Source: Nepenthes gracilis (Eukaryota > Streptophyta > Magnoliopsida > Caryophyllales > Nepenthaceae). Taken from it: a DNA stretch of 64,000 nucleotides. Where the stretch lies: assembly GCA_033239525.1 (NCBI GenBank), contig BSYO01000005.1, positions 22,736,519 through 22,800,518 on the forward strand, given 5' to 3'. Positions within the stretch are counted from its first letter, which is position 1. Each line of letters opens with the position of its first letter. Made by a program: the position numbers and the translations under genes. The notes beneath the pieces are model-generated. The model was not told the origin of the DNA, did no database searches, and saw only the letters and a list, made by a program, of their open reading frames with translations. Of the stretch, positions 1 to 12,046 are shown one piece after another.

Positions 1-2249
1 ATTTAAATTATTTATTTTTAAATAAATAATTATATTTTAATAATTAATTTTAATTAATTTTTAATTTTTAAAATAATTAAATTAAAATAATCTATTTAAA
101 AATAAATAGTCCAAATTTAGTCTAAAATAGCTTTTATGAAAACCTAAGTTGGGGATCCTGCCTCAACTACGAGCGAAACAAGATTCTTTTCCTTCATTTC
201 GGACGACCGGATTACGTCTTTAATTGAATCCGACAGTCAGAATTTATTATAAGTATTTTTTAATTTATAATATAAATAAATTTAAACAGTTAAATTTAAT
301 TAAAAATATAATTTAATTATTTAAAATAAATGAGCAGGATCCTATTTTATCTGTGGGCGAAAAAGGATTCCTGGCCCTATGAAAACCCCTTATCACTGTC
401 TTCTCTGATTGCAAAATGACATTTTAAACAATCGATTATTTATTCAGAGCTGTTGATTGGCTAACGAATACAAATTTTACTCTGTGTGGACGTGTTCTAA
501 GTGGACCAGCCTTCCTGTCCGTACCTGCGTTGCTTGTCTGCTCAATCGTTCTTTTCAAGCAATTCGTGTTTAAATATCATCGAATATTATTTCGTGTTTG
601 AATAACAATATATTATATGATCATTGAATGGTGATTTTTAGAAAATTTGCTAATGTTCAAATTTAAGACAATATTTTCCTGCTCTTTAACATAGTTACTG
701 ATCTCTAAAAAAAATAAAATTACTAGTATTAAAAAAATATTTTTAAATCATTATTTAGATATCTTTAATAACATAATATTTTATATTAACAGACTTATAT
801 AAAATATATAGATAAATAATTATCAAATTATCCAAAAATATTATAAGGGTATTCAAATATAACCTAATGACCAAATATTAATAATTTAGGAGGACTGTCA
901 TGGACTTACATGTTATGGGTACTGTAATTCATTCTATATAATGTGAAATATACTGAAAATATCACTATAATGTTTTATAGTATTTATATTCCTAAAGTTT
1001 TTAGGTTTTAGGGACGGATTAGATTTTTCTATTAAGTGTTATTAATTAAGTCGGTATTCGCTAAGATTATAAAATCAATATGAATCGAATTAAATATACA
1101 ACTTCATAACTTACCATGTATTGTCATGAATGACGTGAATATAAATTAAATTTTAAAACGGTTCATTATTGTTTTTATTTATATTGCAGTAATAAATTCA
1201 ATTTGACTAGATCAAATGTGAAATGCCAACGTAAACTAATTAAACTTGGTTTTATATGCCCTTAAAAACCCTATTTACTGAAGGTTTTAAAATCCTCTTT
1301 TTTTTTTTTCCATTTTTATAATAGGCCGTGCAAATTTACTATTTAGAGATTTTCTAGTATCATAAATAAAAACTCTTAAAATAAAAAATTATCATTGCGT
1401 ATAATATAAGATCGATATGTTACTATATGATACCATAAATTAATATCAGACGCGATCAATTTTAACACGTTCATAAAATTTGAGTGATTATTAAATTTTG
1501 TAATTATTTTACATTTTTAAATGATCCGTTGGTAAAAAAGGGAAATATGACATTTACCATATAATGTATTATTTTTGCCTAAAACCAAAAAAAGATAAAA
1601 AGTCTTAAAGAAAAAAAGGAAGTAAAGTTGGCATATCTTTTATTCATTGTATAATAATTTTAAAATTTTATTTTAATATGTCATATATCTGATGTATTTT
1701 GATGTGAGCTCTAGGCATAAATAGATAAATGTGATGCGCAATATTTGATAATATTTAAAGATTTTTCTAAATATTTTTATTTTCAAAATCAAACTAAACT
1801 AGATTATTAATTCTTTCATAAATTCATTTAAGAACTAATTTATATGGCTAACCAGAGAGAACAATGTTTTTAATCTTGTTAGTTTTCAAGTATATCATCT
1901 AGGCTTAAATATTTTTTGAAGTAATTAATTGTGTTATATTTAAAAATAAATATATAACTAATAACTTTGAATACCTAAAAAATATACTCGTATGGAAAAA
2001 ACTACCTAACTCAAAATAAGGACAGAACAAACTACACATAGTCTCATTCTATAGAAAACAAAACTAATGATAGCCAAAGTAGATAAAATTATCTCTTCAC
2101 CCCTCAAGGTAGAAACTAGAGAGGGGCGACACTGATCCACAGCCATTAAAATTGTAAATGACCTCTCTGAGTTATGCTATGCTTCGACGTGGGCTTATAT
2201 TGCAGCTGCTCCACCTTATCCCAGGTGTGGATTCTCTCTAAATCATACG
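1..2249. other. Intergenic, AT-rich, no gene seen
   Basis: I see no coding exon on either strand. The first ~110 bases are an almost pure A/T tract with near-palindromic runs (TTATTTATTT / AAATAAATAA). A closely similar tract occurs at 56975-57060. Between about 130 and 380 there are islands of higher GC around two GGATCCT motifs. The rest is low-complexity A/T sequence. Confidence 0.6.
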
Positions 2250-2265
2250 AACCCTAACCCTAAAC
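2250..2265 (+). promoter_or_regulatory. Telo-box-like motif in the promoter of the first GDSL gene
   Basis: The motif AACCCTAACCCTAAAC contains the AAACCCTAA-type telo-box known from plant promoters. It lies about 55 bp upstream of the TATA box and 170-180 bp upstream of the ATG. A CT-rich run (about 2287-2310) sits between it and the TATA box. A regulatory role is inference from position. Confidence 0.4.
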
Positions 2266-2318
2266 ACTCATTAACTCCTCACTTCAACTCTCTCTCTCTC
2301 TATCTCTCTAGTGTCATT

Positions 2319-2326
2319 TATATAAA
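2319..2326 (+). promoter_or_regulatory. TATA box of the first GDSL gene
   Basis: TATATAAA is preceded by a CT-rich tract and followed by sequence that would place the transcription start near 2350, leaving a leader of about 80 nt before the ATG at 2433. No ATG lies between the expected start site and 2433. Confidence 0.55.
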
Positions 2327-2432
2327 CACACAGACAATTCATCTTCATACTTTAAACGGAATTAGCTTTCTCCATTCCTTCACTGGTTGATTTGTTCTTC
2401 TAGCCAGCTATATATAGCATCAATCCTAAGAG

Positions 2433-5400
2433 ATGAGGGATGTTATTATATCAATCTTGTTATTCATGATCATATGTGGCTTTGGATTTGAAGGGGTTAG
2501 TAGTAAGCCGCAAGTGCCATGTTACTTCATTTTTGGAGACTCTTTATCAGATAACGGCAATAACAATGGGCTCATATCGACGGCCAAAGTCAATTATTCG
2601 CCCTACGGAGTCGACTTTCCGGCCGGCATTCCCACCGGCCGGTTTTCCAATGGTCGTACCGCCGTTGATATTATTGGTTAGTCCTTTCCCTTTTCTCACC
2701 TCGCGTTGGTTCTCCCTCTCCCTCTCTCCCTCCCTCTCCTCAAATAAATTTATTTGGAGAGCATCAAGGTTGTTGAATGTATATCCCATGATTATAATTT
2801 TTGAAAAAATAGTTTAAAATTATTTTTTTAAAAAATATATTAATCGTTAAATTTATATCTAATATCACATATAATGAGACACAATAATTGTACCTCACGA
2901 ATAAGTGCAACCCAGTCCTTTTTTTGATATGAAGACATGGCTTAAAAATGTTCTTAAAATTCCATATTAAATGATTAAATTTAAAATTAAAGTGTGTTTA
3001 TTCGTATTAAATTGACAAACCATCTTATCTTTATTTCGGTTGATATTGTATTTTGTAAGTTAAATATTTTTAACTATTTTTAAAATATTATTAAATAATA
3101 TAATATTTATTTATTAATTTATAACTATATATTTTTTTAAATGGGAACGACAATGTGATGAAAGAATAAAGAGATGAGTAATGAGTAACTTGCTTACGAA
3201 TTTCAAATATGTAGACAATAGGGAATGGCAAACAGAATGGGACATCTGACTATGTTGCTTGGTGATGGTACAATAATGAAAATTTTCATCTTACCTTTTT
3301 TATTTTATCTTAAGTTCTTTTCACCGCCAGATTGGTCATGGTGAAAATAATTGATACGGTCCGAATCAACATAGAGTTTAATTTTTTTTTTTGTTATAGG
3401 CAAAATTCAATATTTTGATGAATACCCTTTTTAAATATCTCAATAAATCATATTTCTATGTAAATAATAACTTTTTATGTAAAATTATTCTTTCATATAT
3501 TTTTATGTAATATTTTTTTCAATAAATATATATACATTTAATGTTTTTATGCATTTTATATATAAATACACTTTTAAATAAAAATATTTAAAAGATAGAA
3601 TATTCTTGAGGCTGATTCAAAATCAACCTGGTTTTGATTATGAACTGACATAGTTATAGTTTTTTATCCAAAAAATCGGGCTTAACTCTATCCAAACTTA
3701 GTGATCATAATTTTCATTTTGAACTTAGCTTATATCTATTTTGAATTTGACTTTATAGATATAATTAATGTTTTTATTTTTCTCTTGGGATTATCTATTT
3801 TTGGAACAAATTTATAGACACCGGGATATATATTTATATACTAAATATCAATGTTTTATAAGTGAGAATAATATTGTCGTCATCCCATTAGCTACAATAA
3901 GAGACTATTAGCTCTTACTATGACCTTTATTTTTGCTTCTTTTAAAAAAATAAAAAAATAAAAAGTAATCATATATTTATTGTTTTCTTTTCTACAATGT
4001 TTTGCAGCTCAAAAATTGGGATTCAAAAGGTATATTCCACCGTTTAAAGAAGCAATGAAGAGCTTACACAAATTCAAAGGTGTCAACTATGCATCTGGTG
4101 GAGCAGGAATTCTCCCTGAAACTGGGCGGCTTCTGGTAATTTCATGCACGCATTTAATTAGGAACAATAAACTTATAAAAACAATATTCTCACCATTAAT
4201 GTCCACTGAATCAATACTTGAGGCTAATGATTTGATTCTCAATTTTTAATTTACAGTTGTGGGTAGAAAATGAATAAATTAAACACCATATGACTAAAAA
4301 AATAAGATACACAATATTGAGAATTTTACATAAAAAAACTCTTTAAAATAAAAGGAAATATCATTGGAGAAATATCTGAAAATCTTCCAATATAAGGATA
4401 ATAGATATACTACAAGTCTCTCTCACTCAAAATAGTGCAATATAATAATTTATACAAGAGAAATGAAATAATTTCTCCCACTCTAAGTGTTTATTACTCT
4501 AAGTGTTAATTAAGTTTTTTCAGTCTGTTTATCTCCTCAGAAATAGTGCAATATAATAATTTATACACAATATTTACTGAATTTTATCACTTTGAATATC
4601 ATAACATTGAATATCAAATTAATCGAGACTCAGTAACTTACACTATCGAGTCTAAGGGTCCATCTCTCCGGACTTATAGCCCGAATTTTAGATTAGACAT
4701 AGCTCTTTTTTTTTAAATAATACATCCCAACTATCTTCTTCAACATTCTCTTTGATCTTATAGAAGAAAAAATAAAGGTAAAAACACTAATTTTTTTTTT
4801 GTATTTAATTTGAGGTAATTTTATTCTATATTTATATAAAATTAGATCAATTTTCTTTTCCTACAGTAATTTTTCTGTGCTCAAAAAATCAGGAATAGTA
4901 ACAATTAAAAATGGCTATATGCATGCCGAAGAGAAGGAAAGAGGAGAGAGAAATGCCGATGTAATGCTACATAAACATTTCCATAGACTAATTTGGCTAG
5001 AGAGAAAAAAAAAAGTACAATTGGAAAATAAATTATCATATTTTGTAATTATATTGAAAATTATTTAAAATTAAATATAAAAATAAAATTGACTCAAGCT
5101 AAAAATAAATATTTTTTTGTGTAATTTTATTCTGTATTTATAAATTTGGTTGGACTTTATTCCAACATTTAACCAGATAAGGCAATATTGTTGCATTCAC
5201 AAAATTAGTTCCCTAAGCTTAAAATGCATCAAAAAGTTTTAATTTTTTAGTATTTGTTCTTGTTTTTGACTGCAGGGAGGCCGGGTATGCCTGAATCAAC
5301 AGATGAAAAATCACAAGATCATCATCTCAAAGCTTGCCTTCAAGAATGGCGGGAAGGCTATGGCGGTCTTGAACAAGTGCTTGTACACGATGAATATAGG

Positions 5401-6570
5401 CAACAATGACTACATCAACAACTACTTCATGCCAGAGGATTACATAAGCAGCCATCTCTATACGCCTCGGCAATATGCCGCCTTGCTCATTCGTCACTAT
5501 TCTCATCAATTAAAGGTCCTTTTATCACAATAATTAATTTATTTCTTCTATATTTATCGACGTTTTTTTTTTTTAATTACTATACATACATTACACAAGC
5601 TAAGATATATACAATCTGACTCATATTAAACGTTGCTTTTTAATTTTAGGTCAAAATAAAGTGAACTTTGATCATCTATTTTTTTTATAAACTCTGTTAA
5701 AATCTTTTATGGGTGTAATAGAGAATTTTAAAGTACTATTATTCAAAAACATAATTTCGGAAAAAATATATTATCAACTTTATATTATTTAAGGAATTTA
5801 AACTGCTAGAGCAAGCTTTTATTTGACCCAAAAAAATCAAATGGGATTCCTACGCCTTCTAGTATCATCATTGAAATGTTCTTCAGACAGCATTTATATC
5901 GAACGGCTATGTGAAATTACAGTGTTACTTCCATGTTGTTTGATTTTTCTTTTTCCTTCCCCTCGTCGTTCCAGATTTTATATCAGAATGGAGCAAGAAA
6001 GGTGGCACTGTTTGGACTTGGACTAATAGGATGCACGCCGGCGGAAATCGCCATCCACGGTGCTACCAACGGATCAGCTTGCGTCGACAACATCAACGCC
6101 GCCGTCCTCATCTTCAACGACAAGCTTATCTCCCTTGTCGACAAACTCAATGCCCGCCACACCGACGCAAACTTTACCTACATAAACAATGCCGGAATGC
6201 AGCTGACGACTTCTCAAGGTACGTATTATACATCGTCAACTTCGCCGTCTTAGTTTTTCCTTCTGTCTCTCTACCGTTTCAGTTTCTATAGCTAAGCACG
6301 AGGGCTAAATCATCTGTTTTTTCGGCTTTCGATTCTGTTGCTTTGTTTTCAGGGTTTAAGGTCTTTAATAGCAGCTGCTGTAAGGTAAGGAGCGACGGTC
6401 TATGCCAAGCAGCGAGTTCTCCATGCAAGAACAGAAGTGAGTACGTGTTTTGGGACAGCTTTCATCCTACAGAGGCTGTGAATGCAATAACTGGAAGAAG
6501 AGCTTACTTAAAAGAGGAGTCGAGTGATGCTCATCCTATGGATATCAGCCACCTGGTGAAAGTGCAGTGA
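2433..6570 (+). CDS. GDSL-type esterase/lipase (SGNH hydrolase), gene 1, five exons
   Basis: A predicted secreted ester hydrolase of the plant GDSL family, 357 aa; the natural substrate cannot be read from sequence. Exons are 2433-2676, 4008-4135, 5276-5515, 5975-6218 and 6353-6570. All introns are GT-AG and the phases agree. Residues 1-24 look like a signal peptide (hydrophobic IISILLFMIICGFGF). Block I is [14 protein letters not shown] with nucleophile Ser37. Block II is GVNYASGGAGI near 106-116, block III is GNND at 166-169 with Asn168, and block V is WDSFHP with Asp320 and His323. The catalytic set is therefore complete. The loop at the exon 4/5 junction, before the CC pair, is several residues shorter than I expect for the family; gene 2 shares this. 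It is the tandem paralogue of the gene at 23.3 kb and resembles At4g18970 as I remember it. Introns 1 and 2 exceed 1.1 kb. Confidence 0.9.
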
Positions 6571-7074
6571 CCCTCTCGTCATCTATAGTTAAACGGGGCG
6601 GATCAGAGACTCAATTGTAAGAAGACAGAGTCTGATCATTATTATTATTTTTGTATTTTTTGTCTCTTTTATGATTTTGGGTATTGGAAAAACCCTGATT
6701 TAAAGGATGGGTTTGTAAGTTAGATTTTTAAATAATATACACTGCTACAAACATGAGTTTACGTGAGATTTAAGTAGACGAGAAAGTTTATCTTATCTAG
6801 CATTGTGGAAAATACAGTGATGATATATAATATGGCATCTGCTGCTTCTTCTTTTTTTCATGTGAAGGAGAAAGGTCTGATTAACAGAAAATTTATAATG
6901 ATATAAAATTCAGATTCAGAGAATAACATCTTTAATAATAAAATATCTCATATATTGTTAAATCTCAACCATTTATTTAAACTATTTTTTAAAATTATAT
7001 ATTGTGATAAATAATTAAAATTTAAAGATCGAAGAGCTGGATTTTCGTCAAAAATCAGCCTCCAATTCCCAACC
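6571..7074. other. 3' flank of the first GDSL gene
   Basis: This holds the presumed 3' UTR and AT-rich spacer. There are A/T-rich stretches suited to plant polyadenylation (about 6630-6660 and 6730) but no canonical AATAAA that I would commit to. No further exon is seen. Confidence 0.4.
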
Positions 7075-7240
7075 TGACTACCTCATCAATGAGGTCGCCT
7101 TTTGATCTTCGATGCTATCCGGTTTTGAGAATTATTGATCTTCATGTGATCTTCAATTTAACCTTGAGAAAGAACAACCATACATAATTTACAATTTATA
7201 TAACACCATCCCGCTTTGTCAAGAATAAAAGTTTTCACTC
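7075..7240 (+). repeat. Dispersed repeat P, copy 1
   Basis: This stretch matches 9525-9690 with scattered substitutions. Shared stretches include GGTTTTGAGAATTATTGAT, the following TTCAT..GATCTT/GATTTT, and ATAATTTA.AATTTAT with ACACCATCCC. The sequence just after it (about 7240-7340, AACTATTTGGTAAACTGTCATTA) also resembles 20955-21060 upstream of the second GDSL gene. The family is not recognised. Confidence 0.6.
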
Positions 7241-7659
7241 TCAAACTATTTGGTAAACTGTCATTAGAATTGATGTTAACCTTAATTAGGTGCTGATTAT
7301 AATGATTAAATTACTATTTTGTGCAAAATAATTGAATTTTCAAACATAATATTCATCTTTTCCTTTTTTATTTTGAAGGTAATATTTACTGTATAATAAA
7401 ATATATTATTTTTTATACTATTTGCTGTTTTGATCATAACACATGTAAAGAGCTGTCTAGCTTGATTCCTTACAAAATCTATTTGAGCTATTTCTAACCA
7501 GATTTGATTTTGGCTAATATCTATTTTTTAGAATAACCAAACACTAAAATTTGTCTGGAAAATGCTCTTTGACATTTGAAAAGTAATTATTGTCCCATTC
7601 AATATCAATGCCAAATACCCTATAAGGGAAAAAAATTTAATAAATGATATTATAAGCAA

Positions 7660-7663
<4 letters not shown>

Positions 7664-7725
<62 letters not shown>

Positions 7726-7747
7726 TGTGTGTGTGTGTGTGTGTGTG
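7664..7747 (+). repeat. Compound microsatellite (TA)n(GA)n(GT)n
   Basis: Three perfect dinucleotide arrays abut: TA about 7664-7692, GA about 7692-7723 and GT about 7723-7747. Each changes one base of the preceding unit. Reading frames across it give only TH/SL/YI repeats and are not genes. Confidence 0.95.
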
Positions 7748-8164
7748 GAGGGAGTACAACATAAATAGTAGAGAAGGGTGATAGAAGATACCTCAATTTC
7801 AACTCTCCGTGAAGAAATGGACAAAAGATTACTTGAAACTCCATGAAAAGTTTTAAATATCTCTGTGAAATTTTTATTAAGAAGTATTCTTAACCTCCAT
7901 TAGAATTTTATAATATAAATCTTCATTTGTAGTGACAAAAATCAAATTTGGTATTACGAATATCATTATAATTTCTAAATCATTCTTATGAGTTATGTGA
8001 ATTCACAAAAAATCTGTAAGGTTCAAATTGATGCTGGACATCACTTGCAATTGTTGATCAACAAGCCACCTTGTCCATGCTTTTCTATCGAGTTGTTGCT
8101 GTTAACCGGTTGTTGATCGACAAGGCACCTTATTCCCCCCTGTTTACCTTTGTATGCTCGATTG

Positions 8165-8985
8165 TTGGGTTTTATATTATTTAATTGTGGGTAGCTCAAT
8201 AAATAAAAAGTTATCAAAAATTCGAATGAGACTCGTATGAAGATTGAAGTGTTCACGTGTAGCGAATGGCTAGGAGGCAAGATCAAGTCTGGCGTTTGAG
8301 AGTAGCTCGAGCAAACCTTGCATCCCGATTCCAGATTAATGGAGGATTGTTGGCACTCACATTACATTTGAGTGGTGCAAAGGCGCAGATTTCAGAGTTG
8401 GTGGGTTTGTTACGCACTCACTGGGAGGTCGAGTGTAGAATCTAGAACCAGTGCATTTGATTTGTGCTTTCCTGGCGCTCGAGTGCCGGTACACAGATAA
8501 AAACTTGGTTCACATATTTTAAGATTACAATTCTAAAATCTTTCTCCACAAGGGGTACCGCACATAGAAAGAGGAGAGAAGAAAATAGAAAAGGAAGAGA
8601 TTTGGTATCCGATCAAGATCTAATTTAAGTTTTGTTTTTCGCTAATGTTAAGTACGCCGTTTTAGAGGTGATTCTAAAAATATATTTTTCATTTGGTTGC
8701 TCTTTTTTATTGTATTTTTCTTGTGGGTTATTGAATGTATTGAGAGGGGGTTGTATTCAATCATTCTTTACTTGGGTTCGAAGTGAAGGGATTTTGGAGG
8801 AGGTTTTTGTAACCGGCTTTATTTATAGTCGGTTTGTTCCGAATTTATCCAATAATTTTTTTCTTGGTTAAAAAGATTTTTCACATCAAAAATCAATGTG
8901 CATTGTTTATTTTTTATACTCACAAATTTAGTAGTTGATGGTTAATAAGGAGTTTGGGTTTATTCCGCTATACCGGATCGGATAT
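8165..8985 (+). repeat. Decayed Copia-type LTR fragment
   Basis: It begins TGTTGGGTTTT and follows the same order of landmarks as the LTRs of the Copia element in the MADS-gene intron (35238-36104). These are a purine-rich AGAAAGAGGAGAGAAG block, then ...GGGTTATTGAATGTATTGAG..., then TTTTTCACATCAAAAATCA, then TTGATGGTTAATAAGGAGT and GGGTTTATTCCGCTATA. The usual CCCAACA end and primer-binding site are not seen, so the right end is lost. No internal region follows. Confidence 0.5.
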
Positions 8986-9524
8986 ATCTGGGTGTCGAAT
9001 TTCCAACATGGACTCATTAACCTCCACTTACGTGATCCAACAGCTTTGTTTCATATTCATACAAATACCACATTTTACCATTCGCAAGGGACTGAAAACC
9101 TATGCTCTTACGCCTTTGTATGGGAGAAATCACTTGCCATATCATAGATGGTGAAATCTACAACTATACTTGGAGCTAAGTTGTCCAATTCTTAGCTGCT
9201 TTTCTTATTGAGTTGGAGACTTAACCCGAGGCCTTCGTATATATTCTTTCCTACTGAATCTCTCTTACTTGACATTGAATTATCTTCCAAGATCATCATA
9301 GGGGAACCATCTTCCCCATGGCATACCTCACTTGATCGAGCTCCTTGGACAGCACTGTCTCTCTTGCTACCTCCTATAACAACATAACTATGGCTCGAGT
9401 CTAAAGAGTTGTCAATAATTTTTTTCCTTTTTTTTTGACTTAGGCTAGTACTAATTTGGATATTGACTCTTCATATTCAGATAAACAATAGAAATTAAAA
9501 AATTATAGGAATTAATTCTCCATC

Positions 9525-9690
9525 ATACGTAACTTAATAACCTCATCAAATCAGAATCCCCTTTGATATTCGATGCTCTAAGGTTTTGAGAATTATTGAT
9601 TTTCATTTGATTTTGAATCGAACCTTTAGAAACGACACCCATATATAATTTATAATTTATAAAACACCATCCCACTCTGTTAAAAATAAA
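9525..9690 (+). repeat. Dispersed repeat P, copy 2
   Basis: The second copy of the repeat at 7075-7240, in the same orientation. The stretch just before it (about 9270-9440, with CACTTGATCGAGCTCCT and CTACCTCCTATAACAA) resembles 21540-21660, so repeat-derived blocks are shared between the spacers on both sides of the Copia insertion. Confidence 0.55.
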
Positions 9691-9734
9691 GCTTTTTCAT
9701 GCTAAAATTCTAAGTTTTTTATTGCTCAACTACG

Positions 9735-10000
9735 TGCTTTTTTGTATTATTTATAATTTTATACAACCATCAATCTTATTGCTTTACCTAACACGTTATA
9801 ATTTTTTGTTCTTTTATTGTTGATTTATTTATAAAAATAGTTACTTTTTTCTTATAGTTTGGCATTTTTTTTTTCTTTTTTAACAAATAAGTACTCTTAT
9901 ATATTTCATCTAAAAAATATTATGTAAAGATACTCCACAGCATTTAAAAAGATAACAAATTAGTCGACTACAACCTAACTCACATTAACTAGTGGCACGA
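9735..10000 (+). repeat. Direct repeat Q, left copy
   Basis: This matches 15020-15300 in the same orientation with moderate divergence. Shared segments include TTATTTATAATTTTAT, ATCAATCTTATT, GTTATAATTTTT.GTTCTTTT and TATATATTTCAT. The two copies bracket about 5 kb that contains the decayed LTR-like repeat at 12047-14420. They could be very old LTRs or a segmental duplication. Confidence 0.55.
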
Positions 10001-12046
10001 AAAATGTTTTAGATTTTTCAAGGTTTTACTACATGTTATTTGATATTTGATATGATTAACAATTTAAAATTTATAGGTATTTGACATAATTTTTTGATTT
10101 ATTTGATTTTAGACTTTAGACTTTTGAGCTCTTGATTTTGTGATATTTAGATATTTGGATGATTTCATCCTTTAAATCATTTGATATTCATATACAAACT
10201 ACAAATTTTATGTACGAAATTATATTTAAATATTTGACATACTTAGACATTTGACGTAATAGATTTCATATGTGTTTTATTATCATTTGTCCCTTGATTA
10301 TGCTTTATTGAATATGCATTTATTAATATATATATAAATTGATACTTTTCAGCTTTAAATTCATAATCTTGTCTTATTTTTTAACCATTTTAGATTAAAG
10401 GATATTTTATACTTATAGGATTCGAAAGAAAGAAATTTAAAAATTTTATTTGTTTATATTTGTCTTTGGATTTACAATTGGATTAGCATTTGGGTTAGCC
10501 ATTTGAGATAGATGTAAATGAATGTTTATTGCATTTTATTTATATTTCAAATTGTTGTATGAGTTTGTATTTTCTTGGATATTTCATTGTGATGGTTTTG
10601 AATTTTAATTGATACTTTGCTTTGCAACTTATTTTAGAGTTTGAGCAGGTTCTAATATTATCATTTGGAGATCGGGTATTAATTAATTTGATTAGATTTT
10701 ATATCTGTTATGTTTTGTAGCCTTTAGCTATTTCAATCATTGGGTCTGGTATGCTTGTTTTTGCCTTGGGCCATTATTCAAATATTAATAAATTTTGGAT
10801 AAGAGATTAGTTTGACTTTGGGACATAACAGAAAGATGTTCCAAAAAGGACTAACTAGATATATGTGGTCATATCCATACATTACTTAGATGATATTTCA
10901 ATTGTTTGAACATGCAATCTTCTTGATCACAAATCCAACTTAGCATGAATACGAAGTTAATTAGAACTACAATTGATATGTTATGTGAAATAGGCAACCT
11001 TTGAAGGTTGTTACTTGTAAAATTTTTTCATATAATGCAAGTGATTACTCAGAAAAAGACTCTCCTAACTTTTCTGAATAAAAAAGTAAAAATTTTGCTG
11101 ATATTCTAGAATTGAATCTCATTTAGTAAAGATGTTAAAAATAGTGATGTGTAATTAATAGTATGTTTGATTTTTTACTTGAGATTGATAATATTCTTAT
11201 AGAAAATATTTGAGCATCATGATTTGAAAAAATATCAAGATCACACATTAAGATATATATAGAATTTGTAAACAAATTGGAGGTTATTATTATACAAAAT
11301 TGTCAAATTGTGCAAATCAAAAAGAAAAGTATACTGAAAAAATGCCCAAGTACATAACACATAAAGATTGGGATGGCTTCTCGATGTCCTTTTTTATTTC
11401 ATATCATTTAAGGTATATTATTAAATATATTTTTTATCATTTGCATTGGAATTAATAGATAATTTTTCTATTTTTGGATCACAAAAATACAACCATGTAT
11501 TTGGATATGGGGTAGAGTGATGACAAAAGATCTTAAAGGAACAAAAATACAAAAAAAAAAAAAAAAGAACTTAAGATACCTTTTCAAGAATAGTATGAAG
11601 AAAACTGAAAGTTCAGGAAGTAAAAGAAAAAATAAAAGAGATATTTTGAAAGCTGAATATTAATGTTCAAGAGTAGTATGAATGAAAGATATTTAAATGA
11701 TATACTTTAGAGTGTTAAAAATTTGAGAGACAATGACACCTTATTGGGTAGGTAAATTTTGATGTTTGTGTAGAGATTTTAATAAGATTGATGTAATTTT
11801 TATTTTTATTTGCAGATATAAAAACTCAAATTATAAAGTGAAATTTAATTAATTAGAAACTTTAAAATTGCTAAACTCCAACTTTGAACTTGTTTTTGTA
11901 TTCTAACTTATTTACATTGTATTAATATATTGAATAATGAAATATTATATATTATATTACTATCACTTTTATAATTAAAGTTTGATTTTATATTATTATC
12001 AATTGATTGGTTATTTTCGTTATAACAAATAAAAATAAAGCATATA
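10001..12046. other. AT-rich spacer, no gene seen
   Basis: Both strands are full of stop codons and I find no splice-bounded exon. A short hairpin, CAACCTT-TG-AAGGTTG, lies near 10992. The sequence may be old transposon internal DNA, but no coding motif survives. Confidence 0.4.
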
